Source: Mytilus californianus (Eukaryota; Mollusca; Bivalvia; Mytilida; Mytilidae). From it: a stretch of 64,000 nucleotides of DNA. A program made the translations under genes and the position numbers. Below, piece by piece: positions 45,738 through 58,392 of this stretch; the stretch's first letter is position 1; each line of letters opens with the position of its first letter. The stretch is from positions 74,731,558 through 74,795,557 of the forward strand of contig NW_026262668.1 in assembly GCF_021869535.1 (NCBI RefSeq), in the 5' to 3' direction. The notes below the pieces were generated by a model that did no database searches, had not been told where the DNA came from, and saw only the letters and a list, made by a program, of their open reading frames with translations.

Positions 45738-45890
45738 GAAGTTCTCATGGATTTATCGAAAGCTTTCGACTGTTTACCACATGATGTTTTATTGGATAAC
45801 TTATTAGTATATGGCGTTTCTCCACATACAGTATCTTTGTTAAAATTATTTCTTTCTGGCATAACCCAGCAAATTAAAGTAAACAGTGCT
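45738..45890 (+). pseudogene. Non-LTR (LINE) reverse-transcriptase fragment
   Basis: Read in frame it gives MDLSKAFDCLPHDVLLDNLL and YGVSPHTVSLLKLFLSG, with QQIKV, the classical LINE RT block (LDLSKAFDxLxH...L) with the family spacing. Nothing of the flanking domains is left, so it is an isolated relic of about 50 codons. Confidence 0.75.
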
Positions 45891-45921
45891 TGAAATTAAA
45901 CACACTGACTAAATATTCTTT

Positions 45922-46112
45922 TAGATACAGTAACATATCCTGGAAATACCACCGTCTAGAACTACCGGATGTGGTAACAAATCTTTTAGCTTCCCTGCTG
46001 CTTCTTATGGAATAGTTGACCAGACCACTTCAGGACTGAAAACAGCTTCACAAATTTTAGGAGTCTAGTTAAATCCTGGAGTGGATCGGACTGCTTTTGC
46101 TCTGCTTGCAGG
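45922..46112 (+). pseudogene. Unidentified coding-like fragment with acceptor and donor
   Basis: A splice-acceptor-like attcttttag ends at about 45927, and a donor-like gcag|gtaatt falls at about 46111. Between them one frame reads RTTGCGNKSFSFPAASYGIV, DQTTSGLKTASQILGV, one stop, then NPGVDRTAFALLAG, with less AT bias than the surroundings. The 5' part seems to be in another frame. It may be a dead exon of an unknown gene or transposon; the function was not recognised. Confidence 0.25.
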
Positions 46113-46119
46113 TAATTTT

Positions 46120-46915
46120 GATACATGTTCATGCACGTTCATGCTGCATAAATAGCTAGCATTTTTACTTTTCAGTAATTACAAAAAAAATATAGTTTTA
46201 CTTTACATCAATTACTGATCAGTTTTTGGCTTCAAATATTTATAAATTATTATTTTATAGTCTTGTCTTAATGTTTCATATATATGCTTTTAGTGTTAGA
46301 AATATATATATATATATACATATATATCATATACTTATAGACAATAATGGTATTATTGTACCCCATGATAAAACTAATTTGTATATATGTTTATTCATTA
46401 AATTTGAAGAATTGTCTTAGCCGTGTGATATGACTTTTGTTATCAACTGCTTCCGGTTTATATCAACTGCTATTATCGCATGCTTTTCTGTAACGTTATC
46501 GCATAAAAATATTAGGAATCAGGAAAATATATTATTAAAAAATGCAAAAAAATACAATAAATGCATTTTTCAAAGTTTTAAATAGTTCTTGTCTGTATGT
46601 CCTCTGCTGACATGGTCAGGCTCTCGGGCTGATATCATGACCTAGGGCTGATAAGGGGTCTGATATGAAAAATGCCATGTTATAATCTATATATATAAAT
46701 CCACGCTAAGAAAACCTACAAATAATTCTACTGCCTATTTCCTCAAATTGAAAAAACACCTAAACACAATGAAACCCGTGAAATCATCGGCAGATCCAGG
46801 CAGTCGGAATCCCCTTTCAAAATGACTGGATCCTCGCCTGGAATTAAAATATCACAGGTTGTGGTCAAAGGGTGGATCTATCCTGTTTATTAAATAAATG
46901 AAAGGATAATAGATA
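46120..46915. other. Non-coding stretch with (TA)n runs
   Basis: AT-rich; atatatatatatatacat repeats at about 46300-46330. No gene is seen; the 64-codon frame at 46226 is low-complexity. Confidence 0.5.
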
Positions 46916-46919
46916 GTAC

Positions 46920-47340
46920 AGTCTGTTTTTTGTTAGATGTATTTCTTTTTGATTCCATCTGATGAGTTGAGGCCTTTTTTAACTGATTTTTATGGTTTGT
47001 TCTTATATTGGAATATTCTACCAAAGCCCTGCTAACATGTTTAACCCTCATTCTGTATGAGCCTGTCCCAAGTCAGGAGCCTGTAATTCAGTGGTTTTCG
47101 TTGGTTGCTGTGTTACATATTTGTTTTTCGTTCATTATTTTGTACATAAATTAGACCGTTAGTTTTCTCGTTTTGCATTTGTCATTTCGGGGCCTTTTAT
47201 AGCTGACTACTAGTATATATGTATTTACGGCTTTGCTCATTGTTGAATGCCGTACGGTGACCTATAGTTGTTAATTTCTGTGTCATTTGGTCTCTTGTGG
47301 AGAGTTGTCTCATTGGCAATCATTCCACATCTTCTTTTTG
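46920..47340 (+). repeat. Dispersed repeat with cctgtcccaagtcaggagcc
   Basis: A second full copy of the family at 42050-42476, same orientation, diverged at many sites. Confidence 0.7.
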
Positions 47341-47960
47341 TCAAGACTGCGACTTTTGTCACAAAAGCGAGACATAGCGATCATACATTGCGGCGTCCAC
47401 AAATATTCACTCTGTGGTTACAGTTTTTAAAATTTTAATAACTTTCTAAAACTATCATCGATTTCTACCAAACTTTGAAGGAAGCTTGTTTATGATCATA
47501 AGATAGTATCCAGAAGTAATTAAACTTTTGTAAAAAAAATCCTGTTTATCCGTATTTACTTATTAATGGACTTAATTTTTCTGCCAGTTAACATTACATT
47601 CACTGTGTGTTAAAAGTTTTTAAAACTTGGATAGAAGCTTGTTTATAATCAAAAGCTAGTATCTAGAAGGAAATTTTATAAAAATTTATTTTCTGTTTTT
47701 CCGTATATTACTTATGTATACATGGACTTAGTTTTCTTCCAGTTAACATTACATACAGTCTGCAGTTAAAGTTTTTAAAACATTTATTAGATTCAAACCA
47801 TCCTGGATTTTAACCACACTTCAGTTGGACAGAATAAAAAGATAGTATCTAGAGGAAAAAAATCAATATTTTTCCCCATTTTTGTTGAGTCTGCTACTAT
47901 AACACTATTACAACAAAAGTAGGCGAGACACTGGGTTCCGCGGAACCCTTATGATTTTTT
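47340..47960 (+). repeat. Tandem repeat element, ~170-190 bp degenerate units
   Basis: It opens with cgacttttgtcacaaaagcg and closes with gcgagacactgggttccgcg. Between them are three diverged units sharing ccagttaacattacat, agtttttaaaa, gaagcttgttta and gatagtatc(c/t)aga. Confidence 0.6.
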
Positions 47961-48170
47961 CCTATAAACTATAATATATTTTAATGATAAAAGTCACAAT
48001 AATGTTTTTTTATGTACATATTATATGATTTCACATTGACAAATACAGAGTGGTCCTAAAAATAAAGAAAACTGGAATAAAATATTCTGTTGTCTAAGGT
48101 GCTGTCATAAGCACATACTAACAAGCCGCTTTTGTTGTAAATAGATAAATAGTGCATCCTTTTATTAATA

Positions 48171-48395
48171 GAAGAAAAGTCAATAAAAGATGAAGACGAA
48201 AAAAATGAAGTAATCATCACTGACTCAAGAGTAACAGAAGTTAAGAACTATCGAACAGTAGAAATACAACGACCTGGTGACACGTTCAAAGGATCATTGC
48301 AGTTAGAATGCAAATTACCTGTCATCAATTCGTTAATATTGTACAAAAATATGTGCACAACAGATGAACATATAAATTTAAGGTCTTTTTTTTAA
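48171..48395 (+). CDS. Possible orphan exon, function unknown
   Basis: An open frame without ATG follows an acceptor-like ttttattaatag. It reads EKSIKDEDEKNEVIITDSRV, then NYRTVEIQRPGDTFKGSLQL, then ECKLPVINSL, and ends at TAA in T-rich sequence. Base composition is visibly less AT-rich than the flanks, and the peptide is a plausible charged start leading into a beta-like segment. No donor was located with confidence and the family was not recognised. It could be an exon of an unseen gene or a transposon relic. Confidence 0.25.
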   Translation, partial: EEKSIKDEDEKNEVIITDSRVTEVKNYRTVEIQRPGDTFKGSLQLECKLPVINSLILYKNMCTTDEHINLRSFF

Positions 48396-49059
48396 ATGTT
48401 GCCATTTTATAATCATATATGCCTACTATGATCCCTATTTAAACATGTGCATGGCTGTTATTAATACGCGTTAGTTAGTAAACAAAACTGTATTGACCTT
48501 TTAATTTTAGAATAATAGAGTTCAAATATATCAATATTCATGTTATAACTTATTGTCATTTTGACGTAAATGTTTTTAAACCAATGGCAAGATACGATTT
48601 ATTTTTCAATAACCTCTGATATTTACTCAATTGATATGGTAAAGTTCCAACAGATTCGAATAAGATCTTCCCAGCATATTATCATTGGTTTCCCTCCCCC
48701 TGACTTATATTCCCCTGAAAATGTAAACAGAAAGTTATTTTCTCGTCATTATTTTTCCTCTAAATAATCATAACTGGTAAGTTAAAGTGCTTCTTCAAAT
48801 AACATCCATTTTGGGTTTTATTTTGATTATAAGAGAAAATACTTTGATAGGTATGAAACAGTACAATGTTAAGCAAACATGGTAAAAATATCGGGGAAAT
48901 ATTAACAGATACATGTAGATCAATGATATATAGTGTACAATATATGCCTCTGTTAAAATAATGTCTGATTCTGGTAAGCCCATTTAATAGAAAATAAATA
49001 TCTTCTTCATCATTAAAATTTTATACATTTAAATCATTTAAAACTCTCGTGTAGAAACT

Positions 49060-51660
49060 GTAGTCCGTATTGGATACACCATGTTATCACTATTTGGAAA
49101 TCTGTCCCGGTTGACCCGAGAATCTGCCCCGCTTGAACTATTCAGTTGGAAAGCAAGTCCTTGGAAACGTCCGTTGTCGTCATGTTCTATCAGCAACAAT
49201 AGCAGGGGGAATTAATTAGGTGGCGCTACAGTCGGCCGTGACTTCAAAAAGTCCGCCAAATCAATCCGCTAAAAGATTGACGTTTAAAGTATTTATTTTC
49301 TTGTCATGCTTTTATTATAATTTAATTTTAAAATTTGTAGGTTTTGCGACCAATATAGATTCAATACGTCATACAAACATTATCAAAAATAGCTTGTTAT
49401 TGCTATTTCTTTATCCTGTACGTTCTAAAAAATTTCAGCCATCTTTTTTGTTTGTCAAAAACATCGATTTTTCATAACTTGACGTTTGCGTATCCAAATA
49501 CGGAAGAGAACGGTAATTATCTTAAATGAAACCGGGTAAACTATTTTAAATTTCTACACAATTTTGAAGCCATCATTTTTTACTATTATACATCAATTTT
49601 GGTGACCACCAGTCATGTCAATTTGTACCTGGTTCTGGCTGCGTTTCTACTTCAAAACAGTAAAGTTCAACTTCTTTTAATTGTACCTGTTTCCAAAGTA
49701 CTCTAAAATACTGATTTTTATTATAGATATGAATGAAATTGTGATTAAAAATTGTTGTTTTTCACAATTTCATACGATACCTCCATTTTAAAGTAATTAA
49801 AACCCTTTTTGATCCCCTACACAAATTGACGGTGACATTGTTTTCTTTTTCAACATACGTCATATAACGTTTACAAAATATGTGTCAGGGTCATGTGCAT
49901 AGTAAAAATTTACACATTGGACAAGTGAAACAACAAACAAAGTTCTTCTTTATGGCGTTTGAAACTATAGTATAGGTCTAAGAAAATTTCATTTATACTG
50001 GAAGCAAACATGACAAATTAATGATGGCCTATGGATAAACAAAAGCACAAAAATAGCAATAGAAAATGCATTGCAAAGAAAATTTCTGGAGGAAAAAACA
50101 TGAAAAAAGGAAATGAAGGTCAGTTAATTATATTTATATTTTATAAGTTAAAAACCTTGCTTATTAATTATCTCTTTACTAAGTAAGCTACATTAATAAG
50201 AGCAAACACTAGCTTTTCAAGTCAAACAAGAAATTAATTCATAGAGATGTGTTCTTACAAAATTGAATTTATTCAAATGGCAAATTCTTGTCAAGTTTAA
50301 TCATCATTGATCATTATTAAAGTAAAATGCACAAGATTTGTCATACCAACTTTCATTTCTGAGATTAATATCCAATTATTCAGATAAATATTCAATGCTT
50401 TGTTTATAAATATGTAAAGCAGCAGATTATGAGATACAGCAACCTGAAGAGAAGAAGCCCCATTTTTTTTCAAAGAGTTTACTTTCATAATCTATAAAAT
50501 ACCCTGAGAAATTGGACAAAGGCTACTGTGCTAGCTAATCTAATAGTTGAATTTTACAATAATAATGATTTTAAAATTCAAAATTATGTCACTTTCACTT
50601 ATAATTTTAAGTATTTTTTTTTAACGAAATTTTTGTCATTTTTTTGGTAAACTTTTCCTTTTTCTGTAGGATATTTTCTAGGCTGTACTGTACTGTTCAA
50701 CTAAGAAACATAGGCTTGAGTTAAAAGGCTTTTTTACTTTGAAGAAACTAAATTTTGACTCTTGGTCCCACTTTATTAAAATATAAAATATAAATGGTCA
50801 GTACTATTTTTTTTTTCAGAAAGATTATTTAAATTGTATACAGTATGTTTTATTGCATTAAACATTGTTAGAAGTAGTTAAAAAAAATTCATTAGGAGTG
50901 GTCCCATATCCCATTATAAAAATTGCAAACTGAAAGTAAATTTCACCAGCCAGAGCTAATTTATACAGTATCAGTTTAACAGCTAGGTTTCTAGATCTAA
51001 TTTTTACCATTTTTTTTGTCTTTTAATTTTTACCTGTAATCCTTCTCTGAAAAGTAGGGAAGTATCTCTTCTTAATATTATAATAACATAGTTGTTAATC
51101 GACTTTCTTTTATTTTCTTCTTGATTTTTGTAAAAATAAACTCCTTTTTATTCATTTTGGTGGTTTTTTATTTTTGACTGGTGATATCAAGGGGAGATAA
51201 CCACTTGCACAAATCAGCAAAAAAACCACCGCTTCGTGTTGAACATAACTTGACGTTTGCGTATCCAAAACTGTATTGCCTAGATATTCATATCGAGTGT
51301 TTGTCTTAATGAGATGCTTTATTAAATTTAAATTCAGCCCATCATTTTTAGTTTCCTCGAAAATATTTAGATTTTTCGATCAGGAGCCTTGACAATTTTC
51401 ACACAAACTTCAAGTTTGAAGATAAAATAAAGAATAAAGGACTTTGAGTTGATGTGTAAGTTTTGACGATATAAAACTATGTATATTCAAGATTATTTTG
51501 ATCAATAAGTTTTTACCATGACAGTGGTATTTTAGTGAGTAAAAGTGAGGTTTGTCTCATCCGTAGTTTTACTGAATTTTCACGGTCACGTGACTCTATT
51601 GTTGCTGATAGACTTGGGGTCAAACCGTGACCTGCTTTCCAACTGTATTGACATCATACA
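49060..51660. repeat. 2.5 kb segment with inverted similar ends and an internal direct repeat
   Basis: Left end (49138-49205): cagttggaaagcaagtcc and tctatcagcaacaatag. Right end (51592-51650), reversed: cagttggaaagcaggtc and tctatcagcaacaatag. The word ataacttgacgtttgcgtat (with ccaaa) occurs in direct orientation at about 49475 and 51246. The interior is AT-rich with no gene. Confidence 0.45.
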
Positions 51661-53130
51661 ACAATCACTTTTCCATTGTGGCGTCAGATATTTTGTATTA
51701 TGAGGTCAAAATTTTACGGGAACCTTTGTGATGTCCAGTAATGGCTGACAAATAGCGATAAGGTGTATTAAAGCTACATTAATTGTGTACATGGCAGATA
51801 AAAGCTCAATAGAGCTTACTTATGTACTTTTTGTATACTATGTCGACTCTAAGTAAAGTTTATTTATTTGTTGTATTTATACATGATTAATGTTTGCTCT
51901 GATGCCTTTTTGAGTTTTATGTATCAATCAGAATCTTCATAGATCTTTTTATTGTAATATGTCATTGACCTAATCAATATAAAATGTTGTTTTTACCAAG
52001 GATTTATATACTATATAAATCATTGCTTTTACAAAGTTGTTATTTTGAAGAATATGGACATGTCAGATGAATATTTATTTCTTCTTATTTATCACGTTTA
52101 TCATGTTTATATGATAAATGCAAATTAAAGACCGAACAGCCTATTCAGTTCTACCAGTGATTTTTCCTTAAAATTTTGTGTGAAGGTATTTCATGATTTG
52201 AGGAACAAAATATGATAAAAAAAAGTCGGGGGTCACCGACTTAGTTTTGTCACTATAGCCAGAGACATATATATGTCTCTGCTATAGCAACCCCAGTTTC
52301 GTGTTTTCCCGAATATTAACATGATATTTGCTTGTTATTTAAACTCTCAAAAAAATCCCATTATATCAAACCTACAAGCATAATTCTTGTTTCATATTAA
52401 ACAGTAGATTTGTGTCTATCAAATACAGGTTCAAGGGTTTAAGGCTCTTATTGTTTTGATCTTAAGAAATATGATTTATTTCATTCCCGCCAAAAATGAA
52501 ACGCAAGAATGAAAAACGTTTCAAGAATTAAAAAATATCTACCAGCGATTTTTTCATAAAAATTTCAAGAAGGAAATATCCATGTGTACTCTTCAAAATA
52601 AAGCAAAAAAATGTATATGTCACCGACCTTTCAAAAAAGTTATGATTAATTTTCATGTTTTTTTCTCGTTCGTTTTGAAGAAAAGAGTTGTCTTTCTTCA
52701 GAACATTGAATCTGACGTCATAGACAAAGTTTTCCTTGCTGGCGTACTGTTTGAAAAAAAATGCAAATTGGACGTTTGAAACCCACATTTAAATTTTCAA
52801 GAATCAAGAATAACAACTATATTCACCTACTTTAATATTATCCGGTAATACAAGAGATCACATGTATGTATCAGTATCAGATCTCATGATGTTGTTGCCG
52901 CACAAAATTAACCTTCAGAAACACCATCCGTCGGAATGAAAAATTGTTCGATATAACCTTTTACGACGCTTTAGAAAGGAAAGTTCGTTTTTGTCCTCTC
53001 CCTCTCATTAGCAAAATCATTGAAAATAAAAAGAGATATGAAAGATGACACTGGCTAACTTACAGACTATTTGACTATATTAGACTAGATGTGTGGGTTT
53101 TTTTGTCACGTCAATTTTGAACAGAACTTT
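51661..53130. other. Non-coding stretch
   Basis: It contains the hairpin cagagacatatatatgtctc at 52260-52281, just after tcgggggtcaccgactta. The overlapping frames at 52528-52788 (both strands) show no domain. Confidence 0.5.
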
Positions 53131-53235
53131 GCCCTAGCTCACTCTTTCGCTACTGTTGACAGACGGACAGACATTAGAACGGACGGACTTCTTTATACCA
53201 TTATGTGTCCCGACTAAGACGAGCGTATACAAATT
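53131..53235 (+). repeat. Short ggacggac-type element fragment
   Basis: gacagacggacagacattag, aacggacggacttctttata, and cccgactaagacgagcgtat. It resembles the tract-bearing ends of the other tandem elements. The 128-codon frame starting in it is considered spurious. Confidence 0.5.
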
Positions 53236-53399
53236 ATTCCATCTAGTTTGTGGATTCATTATTTCTGAATATTTAAAATATAAGAAAATTAAAATTATAG
53301 GTATAATATACGAATTAAAGTTTTTGATTCTAAAACGTTTTACATCCATTCAACCTATCTTAAAATACGATCCCCGTTATTACTACCTACTAGACTCAA

Positions 53400-53462
53400 G
53401 CTGGCAGCCACTTTTAGCAGCCAATCAAGATAGCAGCCACTTTTTTCCAGCAGCCAATTTTG
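53400..53462 (+). repeat. Short tandem gcagccacttttt repeats
   Basis: Four close variants of agcagccac/aatttt(agc) in 60 bp. Confidence 0.5.
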
Positions 53463-54285
53463 ATGATATCTCTAAAAACCCAAAAACTATAACAGACTTG
53501 AATGTTCCAAAAATCTCAAAATCTAAGTTAAATGTAATTTAAGAGCGGAATTCGACAATTTCATGGCTTGTAGTGATTTACTACTTCACGTGTTTTGAAT
53601 AAACGAGACAGTAAATATAAAATACAAATAAGTTTTTAATTCAAAAATTGGTTTAGAATCTAAGAAATAATTTTCCGTTGAAAACTATAAAGTATTTCTC
53701 AAAACAGGATGAAATATTATGAATCTAAATAGCTCATTTTGGAAATTAAAACAACGACAAGGTTGTATGTATAGATTGCCGGCATTGAAAATCAAAATTT
53801 GTTTTCAATCTTTCCGGTCATTGTAGCTTTTTGAAAGTGAGAAATTTTATGTTGATTTTATTCTTGAAGCAATTGATTTTTATTTTAATTCACATTCACT
53901 GAGTATATTAATTTCTTATATTTTTTGCCTTAAGCTTCTTTGAGATCAGGCAAAATCTTTATCATTTCTCCTTGAGACAATTTGAAATGAAACAAATGAC
54001 AAAAGACAATGATCCTTTATCATTTTTATTTTTACTATAAGATTTTGTCAATTAAGCAGTATAGATAAAATTTAACTTCATTGCAAGATCACCATTATTT
54101 TACGAGAATCTTAAAGAAATAAGTTAATCTCAACATGTATATGTTGCCAGTATATCGAAACTTCTAGGAAGTATTGTTTATCGGCCTAACCTTCTGAAAA
54201 CTCATTTTTGAAAATCACATATTAAGTTAAAATTCTAAGCGTAAGTCATATAAATTTACCAGTGTAAAGTTACACAGGCGTACGA

Positions 54286-55015
54286 GATTTTCGTCGATTT
54301 AAAAAAAATTTGATCTTTAATTTGCGCCGATTTGATTCTTTCATTAGCGCCTATTTTATTTTTATTTTTTATCACTAGCCCCGATACTTTATTTGCTATA
54401 TGAGTAAATACATGTACATGTAGTAAACCTAGAATGTATATTGCATGGTAATATATGGATATAAATAGTGTTCCCTTATGTTTAAGATAGTTTTGGTCAT
54501 ATTGCTCGAGAAATTCGTTTTGACACGAGAAAGAAAAGATGGACTTCGTTATTGGCAAGTATAATAAGTATAGAAAAGATAAAATGACAAGAAAGGAATA
54601 TATCAGATGTGTGGCATATAAATTCTCGGCAATAATTCATTGTACTAGTATTACATTTTAATGGATTTTATTGTGGTGCTTTGAAATGCTGTAAATAGAA
54701 TTTTACTCCGTGATTTTAGTGGATGTAAACAGAGTGCACAAATATCTTTTTAAATTGACTTATCCTGCTCAAAATTCTACCCCCACCTCCCCTTTGTGAG
54801 CAGGGGACAACAGTTATATACATGTTATAATTGACAATTCATAACATATGTACAACTGGCTAACGGAAGAGGTTTATATGATAAATGAAAAAATAACTTT
54901 CACCTATAATTTACCTGTACACAATCGGCGCAAATGAAAGAAAAAATCGGCGCAAGTAAAAGAAAAAAAGTGAAATGCAGATCGGCTCAAATGCAAAAAG
55001 CCGATTTCAAAATTT
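54286..55015. repeat. Fold-back-like segment with gcgccgat words
   Basis: aatttgcgccgatttgattc with tttcattagcgcc on the left is opposed by aatcggcgcaaatgaaag and aatcggcgcaagtaaaag on the right (54922-54965). It suggests an old inverted-repeat element of about 730 bp. Confidence 0.4.
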
Positions 55016-55326
55016 ATATTTTTGTTATTATTTTTATTAGAACGAAGGTTACAGATAGTGTAGTATCTTTTGTGTCCATTTGTGTTTAATTTCCACTAGG
55101 TATCAGTGCGACGCTTAATTCCACTTTTCTTGGAAGACGTAGTTTTAAAAGCGTACACCATGTTGGAATCCGTGAAAACGCAAAATAGGACGTTATAATT
55201 TGACGTTTTTTCATGGCTAGAAACAACGTCATAGAGCTTTTATGTCACTACCAAGTTGCGTTACTTGATGCGCATCAACAATAGGCTGTTTGGTCTTTAA
55301 GTATATATTTTATATTCAAATTCTCT

Positions 55327-55560
55327 TGTTAGTGAGAACTATTTATCCTATACACATACAAATGATTGGAAAATTCTTACAAAATTGAGATTGAGTAATC
55401 ATAAATTAAGAATTGAAACTGGCCGTCATGAATGCAGGTTCAACTCTTCAGGTAAATTGGAATATATTCCAAGATGTGAAAGACTTATTGCAATTTGAAA
55501 GTGATTAAGGACGAGCTCCATTTTGTATTGGAATGTTCTTCATAAACAGCATCAAGAAGG
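55327..55560 (+). pseudogene. Non-LTR (LINE) ORF2 C-terminal fragment
   Basis: In frame it reads NSLVSENYLSYTHTNDWKIL, TKLRLSNHKLRIETGRH, then IPRCERL, the typical end of a LINE ORF2 (LRxSxHxLxIExGR...IPxxxRxC). Stops and a shift follow, and the cysteine/histidine end is degraded (ILYWNVL-like). It is a relic. Confidence 0.6.
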
Positions 55561-56024
55561 CAGTCTCTGCACGATCCCACATGCAGGGACAAGTAGCCAA
55601 ATTGGTATTCGTAGGCTACACGTACCCTATTCCGGTTTTACAATTAAATGTCATCGGATCAGGAAGAAAACGTGAAATAAATGTGGAAATTATGGCAATT
55701 AGTGAATAAATTGATTACTCACAGGGATGAGAAACGTCCCTAGTTAGCTTTTAAATATTTTTCCTTTAAATATCAACTATAATTATTGATATGATGGAAT
55801 CTATGATAAAAAAAATTAAATGATAATCAAATTAAAAGGCATTACAAACAAGTGGGAAAAACAAAACAAAATAAAAACAGTTTAAGTTCTTAAAATAAAT
55901 ATATTAATAAAATAGATTACCTATACATTATATATAACACATAATTAATTCAAATTAATTTATTCATCATACATAACATTGTTCATTTTAACCTATATAT
56001 GAACACCTGAAATATTTTTATGCC

Positions 56025-56950
56025 CCCGTAATAGCGGTGGGGGCATTAAGTTTTACCCTTGTCCTTCTGTACGTATGTCCCAAAATTGGTTTCCGTTCTC
56101 TAACTTGAGTTTGCCTCAACCAAATGTTATCAAACTTATACACAATGCTTATTACCACAAAACACAGATCAAGTAGAATTTTGGTGGCGTCACTTTAACG
56201 GTTCTAAAGTTATGCCCTTTAGAAATGGAAAAATTGCAAAATTTTTAGATTCCGTTCTCTTACTTAAGTTTGCCTCAACCAAATGTTATGAAACGTATAC
56301 ACAATGCTTATTACCACAAAACACAGATCAAGTTTGAATTTTGGTGGCGTCACTTTAACCGTTCTAGAGTTATGCCCCTTTATAAATGGAAAAATTGCAA
56401 AATTTTTATTTTCTTCTAAATATCAAGTAATTTATAAAATTGGAGTTATATCTTCCTTTGTCCATGATTATAGTTGAATCAACTACAATCAATGCTTTAT
56501 ACAATGCAATGTTAAATTTTGACTTCCACTGATAAAACACAGATCAAGTTGAATTTGGGTAGTGTCACTTTAACTATTATTGAGTTATGCCCCTTTATAA
56601 ATTGAAAGATTGCAAAATTTTTAGTTTCCATTCTGTAACTTAAGTTTGCCCCAACCAAACATTATGAAACCTATACACAATATTCATTACCACAAAACTA
56701 AGATCAAGTACAAATTTTTTGTTTCCACTTTCTAACTTTAGTTTGCCTCAACCAAATGTTATGAAACTTATACACAATGCTTATTACTACATAATACAGA
56801 TTAAGTACGAAATTTGGTGGCGCCACTTTTACCATTCTTGAGTTATGTCCCTTTATAAACATAAAAATTGCTGAATTTTTCGTTTCCGTTCTCTAACTTT
56901 AGTTTGTCTCAACCAAATGTTATAAAACTTATACACAACCGTTCTAGTAT
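56025..56950 (+). repeat. Tandem repeat element, ~160 bp diverged units
   Basis: It opens tatgcccccgtaatagcggt and ggggcattaagttttaccct. Units are marked by tctaacttgagtttgcctca with accaaatgttat and acacaatgcttattac (about 56096, 56256, 56640, 56727 and 56890). The antisense relative is at 20085-20515. Confidence 0.7.
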
Positions 56951-57114
56951 TTTTTTAAGTCGTTTTAGATAATTTAAAATGTTGGTTTCTGTTTCGCATT
57001 TTACCTGAAAATTATTTTCACACTGAGTCTCGAGTTTTTACAGATGAATCTTTTTTTCAAATTCAGTATAATTTTATTCTTTTAATGTGCATTTACATTT
57101 AATTTCTATTTTTT

Positions 57115-57415
57115 ATGCCCCACCTACGATAGTAGAGGGGCATTATGTTTTTCGGTCTGTGCGTCCGTTCGTCCATCCGTCCGTTTGTCTGTCTGTCCTC
57201 TTCAGGTTAAAGTTTTTGGTCACTTCAGGTTAAAGTTTTTGGTCAAGGTAGTTTTTGATGAAGTTGAAGTCCAATCAACTTGAAACTTAGTACACATGTT
57301 CCCTATGATATGATCTTTTAATGCCAAATTAGAGTTTTGACCCCAATTTCACGGTCCACTGAACATAGAAAATGATAGTGCGAGTGGGGCATCCTGGTAC
57401 TATGGACACATTCTT
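57115..57415 (+). repeat. Element with tgccccacctacgatagtag and GTCC tract
   Basis: tatgccccacctacgatagt, aggggcattatgtttttcgg, a gtccgttcgtccatccgtcc tract, a 25 bp duplicated word around caggttaaagtttttggtca, and an end of gtggggcatcctggta. The ends are partly inverted (tgcccca / tggggca), as expected for a nonautonomous element. Confidence 0.65.
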
Positions 57416-58146
57416 GTTTATAATGTTTTCTTTTACAAGTACTGTTTATGCAATGCTTATTATAATGTATTTTTAACTAATAAATAAAAATTAAAAAATA
57501 TTATTTGCCATTCTCTTCACTGAATTCACAAAATACGCAAATTACAGATTTCCGTGTATATTTCATGTTTCATTCCCGATCTGATGACATTTTATTATAA
57601 AACAGGATGTAGGTACGCTTAGCCTTCGAAGGATCATGTCAAATGTCCAGAAAAGCTGTATAACATCTGTATATAAATACTTGAACATAAGTTTTGAAAC
57701 TAATAATTGGAAAATAAATTTACCAAATTGACACACCTAACTGCAGGTTTTAGTGACATTATATAGATTGGAGTCATCTTTCTTTCACCCAGCTGGCTCT
57801 CTCACAAATTGTTTATCTATGTACATGTTATATAAATCATATAATAATCTTTAATGAATGTTTTGTCTAAAATGAATGTATATATGTTTGTCATTTTATT
57901 ATTTTCTTGTTTGTAATTGATACGCCCATATGGTTCCTTTAATTAGGAAATAAACTGATTTAATTTGATTTGAATACAACTGGAACAGCCAAGGTGCACA
58001 TTCCACAACTGATACATTTACCAAATCCTACTCCACCATTAGTACCCTATTTTATCACAGACATACTTTTACTAACTGTATCTCAACCCATTAGCATCAA
58101 TTCTATTTGGTCTTTTGACTTTGGATACCAGAATAGTGGTCTGATC

Positions 58147-58392
58147 TATAAATGTAGTCATTATAACTCAACATGCAGACATCTTATACATTCGGGTATT
58201 TCACATCCAATCTTTTATGGTAATATTCTTTACAAAGCACAAAAATGTCAGTATTCACCTCAAAAGCTAACAAAACCTTTAAACAGACTTATTAAGAAGG
58301 GATATAGTTACGATACTGTTGTCAGGTCATTAAAGATTGCATATTTTGGCTTTAATATTGATTCACTTATAGGGTCTTTGCATTGGAATTAA
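58147..58392 (+). pseudogene. RT-element 3' ORF fragment, copy 3
   Basis: It shares about 80 codons with 43100-43344 (STCRHLIHSGISHPIFYGNI to SLIGSLHW). The upstream part of the open frame (57970-58146) is unrelated, so the element is 5'-truncated here. Its tail continues at 58393-59035. Confidence 0.75.

Noticed and set aside
53156..53542. 128-codon frame
   Set aside because: It starts in a ggacggac repeat element and ends in short gcagcca repeats; no recognisable domain.
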